Assembly (NCBI GenBank): GCA_038030265.1
Contig: CM075940.1
Span: forward strand, 2,046,001-2,110,000
From: Corythucha ciliata
Taxonomy: Eukaryota > Arthropoda > Insecta > Hemiptera > Tingidae
DNA length: 64,000 bases
Reading direction: 5' to 3'
In this document: in pieces, positions 42,980 through 52,945 of the stretch
Position numbering within the stretch: the first letter of the stretch is position 1
Layout: the number at the start of each line of letters is the position of its first letter
Notes under the pieces: generated by a model
Databases searched by the model: none
What the model was told of the DNA's origin: nothing
The model's input: the letters and a program-made list of their open reading frames with translations, nothing else
Position numbers and translations under genes: made by a program

Positions 42980-44195
42980 ACACCGTCTGTAAATGAGGTG
43001 GGAATTAGTATAAAACAAGACGGAAGTCGCTGTACGCAACCAAAACCGACCATTTGTGCTACTTGGGTGGCCACGTACTCCTCACGGGGAAATTGCAGGG
43101 AAAACGTGCACCAAAGCTGTAAGAGTTGCGGCAGAATTCGGCACTCGCGAAACATCAAAAAGGTGAGTGGTAACTTTACCTAACCATGACTCATGAGCGG
43201 TTAGTTGATGGAAGATTTTATTTCAAGCCGTCGATCTCTCCCCAAAGAAGATCGTTTGAGATCCCTGTGTGCTTGGGTCAACGACAACGCGCTGTGGGGG
43301 AATGACGATACTGTTCAGGTGAAAACTTGCTGTATCTCAATCCTGAAATCAATGGAGGGTACGGATACTTTACAGATTTGTTCGACCACCCTGTTGTCCC
43401 ACGATGCATGGCAACATGAGAGAAAACGGAGGATAACTGGTGAGTCCTTGCCTGAACTGAACGTGGATTGATTACTCACTTTTAATTGAACTCATTTCGG
43501 CTAGCAGATGCTACTCCCTTTTGACGTTTTCGCAAGGGAAAGGAGCGACCGGTGATGCAGATTGGGAGGGTAAGGCACTGGAGTTTACGTCGCCCCCAAG
43601 TCTCGCGACCTGCCGGCGTTAAATTTCGGGTTAGCTGCCGAAAGTCTTGCTCGCAAAGCGTACGAAAGAAGGCATGCAGACGAAGAGATGGTGACATGTG
43701 GCCTCATTGTTTCCCACAACGCGCCGTGGTTTGGCTGTAGTCCAGATGGAGTTGTTTTTATTTATGGAAGTCCGTCACACGTCATTGAGATAGAGTGCCC
43801 CGTTGCCGGAAAGAAGTTGGGTCTGCAGGAGTTGTCGACAACAACAGATGGAAATCTTTACCAAAATCGGTAAAACGTGACTCATGTGATATCATTGCTC
43901 TTTGGCATGAGTTTACTTGGTGTTAAATACAATATGAAATAAGTTATTTCATAATAATTGCAGGTTCTTGGATAAAACTGTAGACACGTACGGGCTACGC
44001 AAGAAGCACCACTATTACGGTCAAATACAATTTACATTGGCCATCACGAATTTAACTCGAGCGGTTTTCATTGTGTATTCCTCGCGGGATGATGACATTG
44101 TTGAGGTGGAAGTGGCGATGGATGATGAATTCATTCTTGAATTAAGCACAGTTCTTGGCACGACGTATTTTTCGAAATTACTGCCTTTCTTTTGA
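42980..44195 (+). pseudogene. YqaJ-type exonuclease gene, four exons
   Basis: The YqaJ family is related to lambda exonuclease. An uncertain first exon ends at 43162 (IRHSRNIKK, GTGAGT donor). Exon 43205-43439 reads MEDFISSRRSLPKEDRLRSL and ends RKRRIT. Exon 43508-43869 carries NFGLAAESLARKAYERRHAD, CGLIVSHNAPWFGCSPDGVV and VIEIECPVAGKKLGLQEL, the family's GLxVSxxxPWxGxSPDG and ExKCP-like motifs, though the Lys of ExK is Glu here. Exon 43964-44195 reads LRKKHHYYGQIQFTLAITNL and VFIVYSSRDDDIVEVEVAMD. The start of the third exon needs one or two frame changes (TGA near 43523), so the copy is probably broken. Such genes are commonly carried by DNA transposons in insects. Confidence 0.7.
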
Positions 44196-45054
44196 AGGGT
44201 GTGGAAAACGTCCTAATAAATGACTATTACTGACTTTACTACTTTGTATTACTGACTTAATATATTGAATACTATTTTAATTTTACATTACATAAAATAT
44301 ATTTTACAATAGATATTACTTGTCTTCCTGGATTGATTGATCGCGGTCAGTGCCTCGCGTGAAACGGTGAGGGCCACGTCACGGGCAAGATTTCGCGTGA
44401 GTGGGCTGTGAAACTACTATGTTTACATCTACTACGTTTTGAATCAGCTTATTGGAAAAAACTTAATTTTCTGACTGTTCCACCATTTTCACCAATACTT
44501 CCGGAATCAAGTTTCCTCGCTAATAAGAATAGTAATATATCGAGGGACTCCCTCGGAGGGAGTAAAGACGTGGTTTATTTTCTTCTGAGAGACAAGTTTA
44601 TCAGCCCCAGCGAAGCGAGGGCTGTAATATCTCGAGGAAAATAAACGGATTTACTCCAAAGTTATATACATAACTTTATGTACAACCGGAAAAGCGGAAT
44701 CAATGGAAATTCCGAGATAATAGTTAGGAAAGCGGGTACGCAACAGAACAGTTAGCGTTATCTCGCTGCTCGTAGTAATACATCGCTCAACTGCTCAAGT
44801 GAAGAAGGTTTGAATTGATAGAAGGGCGGTGTGATTGTTGTGGTCACAGAGAATCAAATAAAATAACTATAAGAGAGCCAGCCAAAAGGTAGGGTAAAGT
44901 GACAAGAGGGGTTGGCCAACAGCGCTTCGGGGCGCTAAGGCGATAACTAAAATGACCCCTCCCCACACCGCACAGTCCACAGGTGGTTGAATCGTTCGCA
45001 AGACAACAGAAAATATATTTGTACGTTGAATTATTTAAATGAACAATGTAGGTA
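44196..45054. other. Non-coding, nothing recognised
   Basis: No gene was recognised. The 78-codon frame at 44408-44644 has no domain. Confidence 0.4.
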
Positions 45055-45224
45055 AAGGCGCGTTTACATGGTTTAATCTTATTGCTCGATTTCATGGATT
45101 CAATGAAATTGAAACATGTAAACATTTGTACTTATCATAATCTTGCTCTATCAAATTGCCTGAGCCATTCAATGAAATTAATTCCATCACAGTGAGCAAC
45201 AAGATAAAACCGTGTAAACGGGTG
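45055..45224. repeat. Small MITE, CGTTTACATGGTTT ends
   Basis: CGTTTACATGGTTTAATCTT ATTGCTC (45060) and GAGCAACAAGATAAAACCGT GTAAACG (45194) are imperfect inverted ends of about 27 bp. The interior of about 110 bp also has weak dyad symmetry (TTTCATGGATTCAATGAAAT). Confidence 0.7.
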
Positions 45225-46087
45225 TAAGTAATTCTTTTTGGTCAATTTTTATATTGATTCGGCAATTGTTGCAATTTGAAATTGTAATTTACTTCTTTCG
45301 GGGTGACATACAGTAAGTGTTCTTCTTCGGGTTTTCAGCTATGTATTTGTGCTTTGTGCTGGGCCCCGGCCCCCGGTAAGTCGTCGGCCCCTGGAATTCT
45401 TCTTGCGGTTTACTCTTTACTTTTCATAGAGTTTTCAACGTACCCTTCGGCAACGCTGGACGCTAGACTTCCAATATCCGTGGCTCTTCAGAGCGAGGAG
45501 GTCGCCGCCCGAATTTATGGCGTGCCGGTGTTCACAACAAGACAAATGAAAATAAGCCAGGGGAGCGGAATGCAGAGTAGCCAACGTCATTCAAGTAAAT
45601 CACTCTACAAAATCAGTATTTCTTGTCTTTCATAGTTGGTAACAATGACCTTTACTCCCGAAAGATGAGGGAATGAAGCTGGTGACTTTCCCTAGGGAGT
45701 AATAGGCAGGCTTACCATAAAATTTTGAAATTGATAAGGACTCCTTTATCTCCGGGTTGTACATAAAAAATATTACTCCCATTGGACATCGAACCTTGTT
45801 CTTCAGATCTCCGGTTACCCAGGATAGAGCACTATAGTTATCACTCAGGTAAGGACAGCCTTCATTTTGGGACCCAGCTGATGAATAAGATAAGGTGATA
45901 ATTATATTATCTTGCCATTTGGGGACTCAAACGTTCGAATAATATTGTGAAATATAAGTCATATTAAGTGGAAGGATTTGTACTTTTCATGACAATTTCG
46001 AATTTTTAGCGTGCGCGAAACACAGTGCGATGAACACGACCGTACCAAAGCTGCACATTCATGTGCATTTCGTCCACTTAGTACTTA
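45225..46087. other. Non-coding or uncertain exon
   Basis: One frame (45303-45635) includes SVALQSEEVAARIYGVPVFT but matches no family I know and lacks clear splice context. Otherwise nothing was seen before the BEL target site GTTAG (46088-46092). Confidence 0.35.
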
Positions 46088-46092
46088 GTTAG

Positions 46093-46572
46093 TGGGGTGG
46101 CGAATTCCAGCCCCAAGAAAAAGTTAATGATTGAAAATTAATCTCTAATTGAATTATTGATAATTCTTCCGGAGGACCGTTTGATTGGCTTTGGGTGGAA
46201 AATAAAAGGACGACCACTTACCTTTCAGTGATCGCTGTTGTCCGTATAGTTCCTTCTGCTTATAAAAAGGAAGGAGGGAACCAAAGGATGCCGGCATATA
46301 AAGGTCAGGGGGTGAGGTGGTTTCGACACTGAATTCAGCGATTGTCCTTTTCCCCTTTCTAGCCACAATATTCAAATTCAGAAGTGATTAAATTTGCACC
46401 CAAATTAACACTCTTCAAACTACTGAGCACCTTACGCATTGGCTGGGGAAAACCTACTACCTATGAAGGAATGAACAAGGGGGAACAAAGGGCTAAGGAG
46501 TTTTATCTCTTTCCCCTTCTTTTTAGATCTCAAATTAAACCCATTTTCCCTGTTCTTTAAAGCGCGCAAACA
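46093..46572 (-). repeat. BEL 3' LTR
   Basis: TGGGGTGGCGAATTCC to GCGCGCAAACA on the plus strand; on the element strand it begins TGTTTGCGCGC. A 73-codon frame (46154-46375) appears in both LTRs and contains TATAAA-like promoter text, so it is not a gene. Confidence 0.95.
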
Positions 46573-46737
46573 TTCCCCCCACCCTGAAATATCTTATTTC
46601 AGCAAAGGGTTGGAGTAGAAGTGAGGGAGCCCACCAACGAAAACCTACTAGCGCTATACCTAGAAATGGGCAACCCACACCAAAATAACGTAGTGAAAAG
46701 ATAAATATAAATAACTAACACAAGACAATAAATAAAT

Positions 46738-46755
46738 AAATAAATAAATAAATCA
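46738..46755. repeat. Short (AAAT)n tract
   Basis: AATAAATAAATAAATAAATAAATA lies between the polyprotein stop and the 3' LTR of the BEL element, with an A run at 46794. Both are in the element's 3' untranslated part. Confidence 0.7.
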
Positions 46756-46964
46756 TCAAGAGAGCACAACAGGAGATAAATAAATTAAGTGCAAAAAAAA
46801 AAAAAAACGAATCAACTACCAAACATAGTGCTATCCAAAGAAATCGAAAGAACCAACAACACAAAAAACTACTAAGAAAATTTTACTGCGGAGAGATAAA
46901 TAAAATAAAAAAAAACTCATACGACAAAATAAAGAAACCCCAACATCAGATAAAGAAACAACAC

Positions 46965-49900
46965 TCATTGAGTGGGAAGTGGACAAAGTTTTACCAATGG
47001 CCGGACCAATTCCCCCGACGGAACTCTGATTCTCGCGACTCGTGATACACCATCCGTTCCAGGATACACTTCTTTGACCACGGCGAGGGGCCACTGAAGA
47101 GGTGGAGAGTTCTCCTTCAAAAGAACGACGACTGTTCCTGGGTGGATGGGAACGCTATCGCGCTGCCACTTGGCTCTTTCTTGGAGCGTATAAAGGTACT
47201 CCTGTTGCCACCTCTGCCAAAATTGTTGCACTACCCAATTGACTTTGGCATAGTGATCAAGTCGAGATAACGGAAGGGAAGAGACGTCTGTGGCCGGCAA
47301 ATGATCAATTGAGGGGCCTAAAGTCAGAAAGTGCGCCGGAGTGAGCGCTTCGGGGTGACTGCTGTCGCTTTTGTCGAGAACTGCTAATGGTCGACTATTT
47401 AGCAGTGCTTCAATTTGAACGAGGGCGGTGTTGAATTCCTCATAAGTAAACAAATGGTTGCCCGTCAGCTTTTTCAGGTGCGTCTTGACGCTCTTCACGT
47501 TGGCTTCCCAGATGCCTCCAAAATGTGGAGCCGCGGGTGGATTTAGCTGCCATTCTATTCGACGATATGACAACTCGGCGGTTACAGCCTTGTTGTACTC
47601 ATGTGAAGCCAAAAATCTATACATCTCATCCGACGAGTTCTTGGCTCCTACAAAATTCGTGCCCTTATCCGAGCAAATCATTGAGCAGGGCCCTCTTCGA
47701 CTCAGAAAGCGGCGAAAGGCGCCGAGAAAACAGTTGGTGGATAGATCCGACGCTAACTCGAGGTGGATGGCTTTTGTCGCCAGACAAACAAATAGGCAGA
47801 TGTAAGCCTTTACGCTCCGAGCACCTCTCCCACGAGCGATGGTGATGGAAAATGGTCCAGCGTAATCGACTCCACAATTGACGAATGCTTTGAGTTCATG
47901 AAATCGAGTGGAAGGGAGCGGCGCCATTTTGGGTTGAAGCGCCTTTGGTCGCATTCGGAAACACCAATTGCAGCTTCGAACTTGACGACGAACAACTTCA
48001 CGGGCCGACAGTATCCAAAATTTAAGGTGCACGATGGATAAGAGCAGGTGTGCTCCAGTGTGAAGGTTGTCTCGATGATATTGATCGACCAGTAATTCTA
48101 CAAATCTGCCCTTCTTTGGCAGGAGGATGGGGTGTCGACGTTCATAAGGTAAGTTCGAATTTTGGAGACGTCCCCCCACCCTGACCAATCCGTCGTCCAG
48201 AAACAAGTCCAACTTTAGGATGAGGGGGTGAGTTTTGCGTTTAGACTTTTGATGACTCTCAAGAACCTCCAATTCGGTGACAATATCCCTTAAAAATTCT
48301 CTCTGGACCTGCCGACACCAAAACAATTCGGCATTATCCAACTCCGATGCCTGTAAGGGACCTGCTCGAATTAAAGACAGTCGAGCGGCGCGTCGAACGT
48401 GAGCTGTCGCACGAATCAATCGACGATAAGACGAAATTCTTTCCAAGAGAGGATCTAACACCCACTTCTCTTCGCGCGTCGACACCAAATTGGTTTGAAG
48501 TTTTTCTTCGGGGAGCGAGGTTTCCCCTGCCAATTCTGAAACACCTTTTACCGGCCAAGTTTCTTCGGCCGCGGAAATCCAAGAAGGACCGTCGTACCAG
48601 AGAGGGTGAGACAAAAACGCTTGAACGGACAATCCTCGACTCAAGCAGTCGGCAGGATTCGACTGGCCACTTACGTGGTACCAATTACAAGACTCGACAT
48701 TCTCTTGAATTTGAGCCACTCTGTTGGCGACGAAAACATTCCATCTCGAGGGTGATGACGACAGCCAATGTAAGGCAACGGTCGAGTCCGAAAAGGCCCT
48801 AATGCCAGCGATATTATGACGTACGGACAAAGTGTCATGAACGAACCGAAGCAGTTTCGATAACAAGAGAGCGGCACAGAGCTCTAGCCGCGGAATGGTG
48901 ACGGATTTCACGGGTGCGATTTTGGACTTTGCACAAACAAAGCGAACATTGGTGTTCTGTGCATCAGATGTGCGGATGTACACAACGGCGCCGTAAGCCA
49001 GCATCGACGCGTCTGCGAACCCGACAAGCAGCGTATGACTATCCGATTCTACTGAAAGGTGACGAGGAATTTTAACTTCAGATAAACACGACAAATTTTT
49101 TGTGAATTCCTCCCATTGACCACGGATTTCAATGGGTGGAGTTTCGTCCCAACCTATCTTTAACGCCCACAGTGTTTTGATAAAACCTTTCAGAACGATT
49201 GTTATCGGCCCAAAAATCCCTAATGGGTCGAAGATGCGTGCGATGGTGGACAACATGGAACGTTTAGTGCATGATCGAGACTGGATAGACAAATCAACTC
49301 GAACGGAAAAATCGTCCTTAACCGGATCCCATCCAAGGCCCAACACCTTGAGCGATGGTTCCTGGTCGAAAGAGAGCAACTCCACTGAACGGTCTGAAGG
49401 CGGTACGTGAGACAAAACGAATGACGAATTTGACGACCATTTAGTGAGTTTAAACGAACCTCTCTCAAACAATGTGGTGAGCGTCTTCTGAATCTCACAC
49501 GCTTCAGACTCAGAGGCCACCGAACTAAGGAGATCATCCATATATAGATCTCGTTTGGCTGTTTCAACAGCTTCCGGACAATTGACTCCCTCCAAATCCA
49601 ACAACTGGCGTATTGTTCTTAATGCCAGGTAGGGAGAACATGACACTCCAAACACTACGGTGTTCATTTGATAAACTTTTAGTTCTTCCAGTGGTGATGC
49701 GCGCCACACTAAACGTTGATAACAACGATCGCCGTCTTTCATCCGGATGCGCTGATACATTTGTTGGATGTCAGCCGACAGTGCATAACGAAATAAACGA
49801 AAATTTAGCAAGATTGTGACTAAATCATTCTGCAGTTTAGGGCCGGTGTGTAAAAGGTCATTCAAAGAGTAGCCTGAAGTGGATTTCGCGCTCGCATCCA

Positions 49901-52190
49901 AAACGACACGAAGCGGTGTGCTGGTGCTACTCGATTTGATGACTCCATGGTGCGGAATGTAGTACGCGGGACCCTGGTCTTGAGTTTGATCGGACGGTAC
50001 TAGTGACATATACCCCTTTTGCAGATAACCAGTCATAACATCGACATACTGCTCATGTAGCTTGGAGTCCGCTAACAGGCGCCGCTCCATGGACAAAAAA
50101 CGTTTCGTGGCTTGGGGCAATGATTCTCCGAGTAATGAGGGGGGCAGTCGAAAAGGTAACGAGACCGAAAACCGCCCATCAACTTCTCGTGAAACGGTAT
50201 CAATGAAGTGTCGCTCACAAAAGTCATCTTCTGGGATGGGAGCGGTGTGACACGGGACTTCTTCCAGTGACCAAAATTTTGACATGAGGTCGTCCATTGG
50301 CTCCTCTATACAAGCACTGAAGGCTCCTAGCGCCAGAGAATTAGAGGTGCTGCTGGCTACCTCCCCGGTAATCAGCCACCCCAAAGTTGACTCTATTGCC
50401 ACTGGACTTCTTGCTGGACCGATAATTCTTCGTCCTCCGACGATTACTGGCCACAACGCTGCTCCAATAAGCAAATCGATTTGCCCAGGAATATTGAACC
50501 GCTGATCCGCCAATTCCAGACCAGTAATGTGAGGGATATCGTCTATGTTGACCGTTGTCGCTGGTAAGGAGTCAGTGATTTCGTCCAACACGAGGGCGTC
50601 CATATCGAAAGTCTTCTGTGGATGTACTCTAGATGAAAATGAAATGGAGACTTTCTCCTTTATAGGGGCCGTTCCTTTGGCCAAACAGGACACTTGTAGT
50701 CGAATGGGAGTGGTGATGAGGCCCAGATGTTCGCACGCCTCCTTGCGTATAAAATTGGCTTGAGAGCCTCCATCCAACAGTGCGCGCAGCATATATGGCT
50801 GCCCAGACCGACCTAACACAACGACTTGGGCTGTAGATAACAAAACTAAGGAGTGACGACACATATTGGAAACGACGGTGGGTGATGAGATCGGCTCGGG
50901 TGTTGCCGCCGAAACCGTGCCTACCTCCTTCGAAGGTGTAAGTGACCGTGGACTACCTTTCTTCCCCGAATTGTCAAAGTGGAGTAGACCATGGTGGCGC
51001 TTTTTGCAATGAGAACAGCTAAACTTGGACATACACTGGTCGGCATTGTGTGATCGTGACAAACAATTAAAGCAGCGACGCTCTTTCTTCACGTGATCGA
51101 AGCGTTGTTGGGTGCTCATTTTTTGAAATGCTGAACACTTATACCAAGGATGCGAGGGATTGGTTTTACATAAAACGCAAGTGGAGCTTCCAGGGGAACA
51201 AGTATTCTGAGGTGAAGACAGCTGATGGGCCACGAGCACTTGAGGACTCCGCCCACTACCCTTCGATACCGATGCTGAAGCCGGCTTCCCTTGTCTAGCC
51301 AGGATTTTAGTCTGAGATCGGACAAAATCGACCAACTCATTAAAACTAGGAACAGCCTCCTCCCTCGACGACATGTCGAAGTACCGAACTGTTTCGGAGT
51401 CCAGCTTTTTACAAGCGACGTTTACCAGAAAAAAATCAAATAAATTATCTATCTTCAACGATTGAATTGCGAGTGCTGATTCAACAAAGCCTTCTAAAAA
51501 ATTGTTCAGACCCTTCTCTGACTCATGTGCAATCGGTTTAAAATTCATGAGTTTATCTAAATAATAATTCCCTAAAGCTCTACGATCCTCGAACCTGTTA
51601 ACAAGCGTTTCCAATAAAAGCTTATAGTTTCCCTCTGAAGGAGGAATGCCAGTGATAATGCTCTTCGCGCTACCCGTTAAATGGGTTACTAAATAATTAA
51701 CCTTCTGAAGGTCTGACAATGATTTATTTTGATCAATCAATTTTATGAACAATTGGTGAAAGGGAACCCAATTCTCAGGTGAGCCGTCAAATTTCATTAT
51801 TTGAATAGGTTCAAGTTTAAGTTTGCAGGTCGGCGTGAGCTCCCCCCGATCCTCACGCCCCACCGTTGCTGAACAAGTCCATTTGTCGTGAACAACAGCG
51901 ATTTCGTCAGCTACGTCTTGATAGGCCGAAATTCTATCAAAAGAAGGGGTATGAGTTTCGGATACATCGAGGCTTACTTCTTCCAATTCCTCCACGAAAT
52001 TTTTGAACTCAATAAATTCTTTGGGAATTGACTTGGCTTTGATTAGAAAAATTGATTTATTTTCCTCTGTAACGCGCTTCGACAGCTCATAAACCTTTTG
52101 CAATTGAGAAAACAAACATTCAACGCGAGCAGTTAAAATCTTAACTCTACCCTTCCCAGCCATTTGTGATAAATAGTGCAAAATTAACAA
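46965..52190 (-). CDS. BEL/Pao Gag-Pol polyprotein
   Basis: 1741 residues without a stop. Domains in order, with rough residues: N-terminal coiled region; DUF1759 Gag-like (127-260, MKFDGSPENWVPFHQLF); zinc knuckle region (372-400, CFNCLSRSHNADQC, CSHCKKRHHGLLHF); aspartic protease (about 470, LLDGGSQANFI); reverse transcriptase (760-900, with YMDDLL at about 882); RNase H (about 1055, VGFADASMLAYGAVVY); integrase with a zinc-binding part (1372-1410, HRDNLHTGAH, CNWC) and the catalytic set D (VDYAGPF), D (SDKGTNF), E (GGIWEANVKS) around 1437-1560; C-terminal DUF5641 (1640-1735). It would package, copy and integrate the element RNA. Translation could start at 52190 or at the next Met (52163). 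No envelope gene is present. Confidence 0.95.
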   Translation of the reverse strand: MLILHYLSQMAGKGRVKILTARVECLFSQLQKVYELSKRVTEENKSIFLIKAKSIPKEFIEFKNFVEELEEVSLDVSETHTPSFDRISAYQDVADEIAVVHDKWTCSATVGREDRGELTPTCKLKLEPIQIMKFDGSPENWVPFHQLFIKLIDQNKSLSDLQKVNYLVTHLTGSAKSIITGIPPSEGNYKLLLETLVNRFEDRRALGNYYLDKLMNFKPIAHESEKGLNNFLEGFVESALAIQSLKIDNLFDFFLVNVACKKLDSETVRYFDMSSREEAVPSFNELVDFVRSQTKILARQGKPASASVSKGSGRSPQVLVAHQLSSPQNTCSPGSSTCVLCKTNPSHPWYKCSAFQKMSTQQRFDHVKKERRCFNCLSRSHNADQCMSKFSCSHCKKRHHGLLHFDNSGKKGSPRSLTPSKEVGTVSAATPEPISSPTVVSNMCRHSLVLLSTAQVVVLGRSGQPYMLRALLDGGSQANFIRKEACEHLGLITTPIRLQVSCLAKGTAPIKEKVSISFSSRVHPQKTFDMDALVLDEITDSLPATTVNIDDIPHITGLELADQRFNIPGQIDLLIGAALWPVIVGGRRIIGPARSPVAIESTLGWLITGEVASSTSNSLALGAFSACIEEPMDDLMSKFWSLEEVPCHTAPIPEDDFCERHFIDTVSREVDGRFSVSLPFRLPPSLLGESLPQATKRFLSMERRLLADSKLHEQYVDVMTGYLQKGYMSLVPSDQTQDQGPAYYIPHHGVIKSSSTSTPLRVVLDASAKSTSGYSLNDLLHTGPKLQNDLVTILLNFRLFRYALSADIQQMYQRIRMKDGDRCYQRLVWRASPLEELKVYQMNTVVFGVSCSPYLALRTIRQLLDLEGVNCPEAVETAKRDLYMDDLLSSVASESEACEIQKTLTTLFERGSFKLTKWSSNSSFVLSHVPPSDRSVELLSFDQEPSLKVLGLGWDPVKDDFSVRVDLSIQSRSCTKRSMLSTIARIFDPLGIFGPITIVLKGFIKTLWALKIGWDETPPIEIRGQWEEFTKNLSCLSEVKIPRHLSVESDSHTLLVGFADASMLAYGAVVYIRTSDAQNTNVRFVCAKSKIAPVKSVTIPRLELCAALLLSKLLRFVHDTLSVRHNIAGIRAFSDSTVALHWLSSSPSRWNVFVANRVAQIQENVESCNWYHVSGQSNPADCLSRGLSVQAFLSHPLWYDGPSWISAAEETWPVKGVSELAGETSLPEEKLQTNLVSTREEKWVLDPLLERISSYRRLIRATAHVRRAARLSLIRAGPLQASELDNAELFWCRQVQREFLRDIVTELEVLESHQKSKRKTHPLILKLDLFLDDGLVRVGGRLQNSNLPYERRHPILLPKKGRFVELLVDQYHRDNLHTGAHLLLSIVHLKFWILSAREVVRRQVRSCNWCFRMRPKALQPKMAPLPSTRFHELKAFVNCGVDYAGPFSITIARGRGARSVKAYICLFVCLATKAIHLELASDLSTNCFLGAFRRFLSRRGPCSMICSDKGTNFVGAKNSSDEMYRFLASHEYNKAVTAELSYRRIEWQLNPPAAPHFGGIWEANVKSVKTHLKKLTGNHLFTYEEFNTALVQIEALLNSRPLAVLDKSDSSHPEALTPAHFLTLGPSIDHLPATDVSSLPLSRLDHYAKVNWVVQQFWQRWQQEYLYTLQERAKWQRDSVPIHPGTVVVLLKENSPPLQWPLAVVKEVYPGTDGVSRVARIRVPSGELVRPLVKLCPLPTQ

Positions 52191-52460
52191 AAAGAACTTC
52201 CAGTGATGTGTGAGTAGGCAAAAATGAAATGTGTGGGTGTTTGTTACTCCTTCCTAATGAAGTGAGAACGACGAATGAACGAAGTGGGGAAGGTGAAAAG
52301 AAAGCTCCGTACTCAGTAAAATGAAAAGATATCTTCTGGGTGAATATCAAACCTTGAACAAAATCTTTCCTAATCTTTTCTTTGTTGTTTAGAAAGTGGA
52401 CTCTTCACTCCTTTTTAAAACTGGTTTTACATTAATCCGGCGGCGGAGGAACCAAACAAA

Positions 52461-52940
52461 TGGGGTGGCGAATTCCAGCCCCAAGAAAAAGTTAATGATT
52501 GAAAATTAATCTCTAATTGAATTATTGATAATTCTTCCGGAGGACCGTTTGATTGGCTTTGGGTGGAAAATAAAAGGACGACCACTTACCTTTCAGTGAT
52601 CGCTGTTGTCCGTATAGTTCCTTCTGCTTATAAAAAGGAAGGAGGGAACCAAAGGATGCCGGCATATAAAGGTCAGGGGGTGAGGTGGTTTCGACACTGA
52701 ATTCAGCGATTGTCCTTTTCCCCTTTCTAGCCACAATATTCAAATTCAGAAGTGATTAAATTTGCACCCAAATTAACACTCTTCAAACTACTGAGCACCT
52801 TACGCATTGGCTGGGGAAAACCTACTACCTATGAAGGAATGAACAAGGGGGAACAAAGGGCTAAGGAGTTTTATCTCTTTCCCCTTCTTTTTAGATCTCA
52901 AATTAAACCCATTTTCCCTGTTCTTTAAAGCGCGCAAACA
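52461..52940 (-). repeat. BEL 5' LTR
   Basis: Same 480 bp as 46093-46572. On the element strand the sequence just after it reads TTTGTTTGGTTCCTCCGCCG, in which TGGTTCC... may be the primer site; the tRNA is not identified. Confidence 0.95.
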
Positions 52941-52945
52941 GTTAG

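Larger units (their letters stand above)
46093..52940 (-). mobile_element. BEL/Pao LTR retrotransposon, apparently intact
   Basis: 6848 bp with 480-bp direct repeats (46093-46572 and 52461-52940) that look identical, TG..CA borders, and a perfect 5-bp target duplication GTTAG (46088-46092 and 52941-52945). The purine tract lies directly inside the 46093 LTR (AGGGTGGGGGGAA on the minus strand), so the element reads leftward. One 1741-codon frame fills the interior. Identical LTRs and an open polyprotein suggest recent insertion and possible activity. Confidence 0.95.

Noticed and set aside
45303..45635. 110-codon frame considered as an exon
   Set aside because: No recognised domain and no convincing splice partners.
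46154..46375. 73-codon frame in each BEL LTR (also 52522-52743)
   Set aside because: LTR promoter and leader sequence, present because the LTRs are identical.
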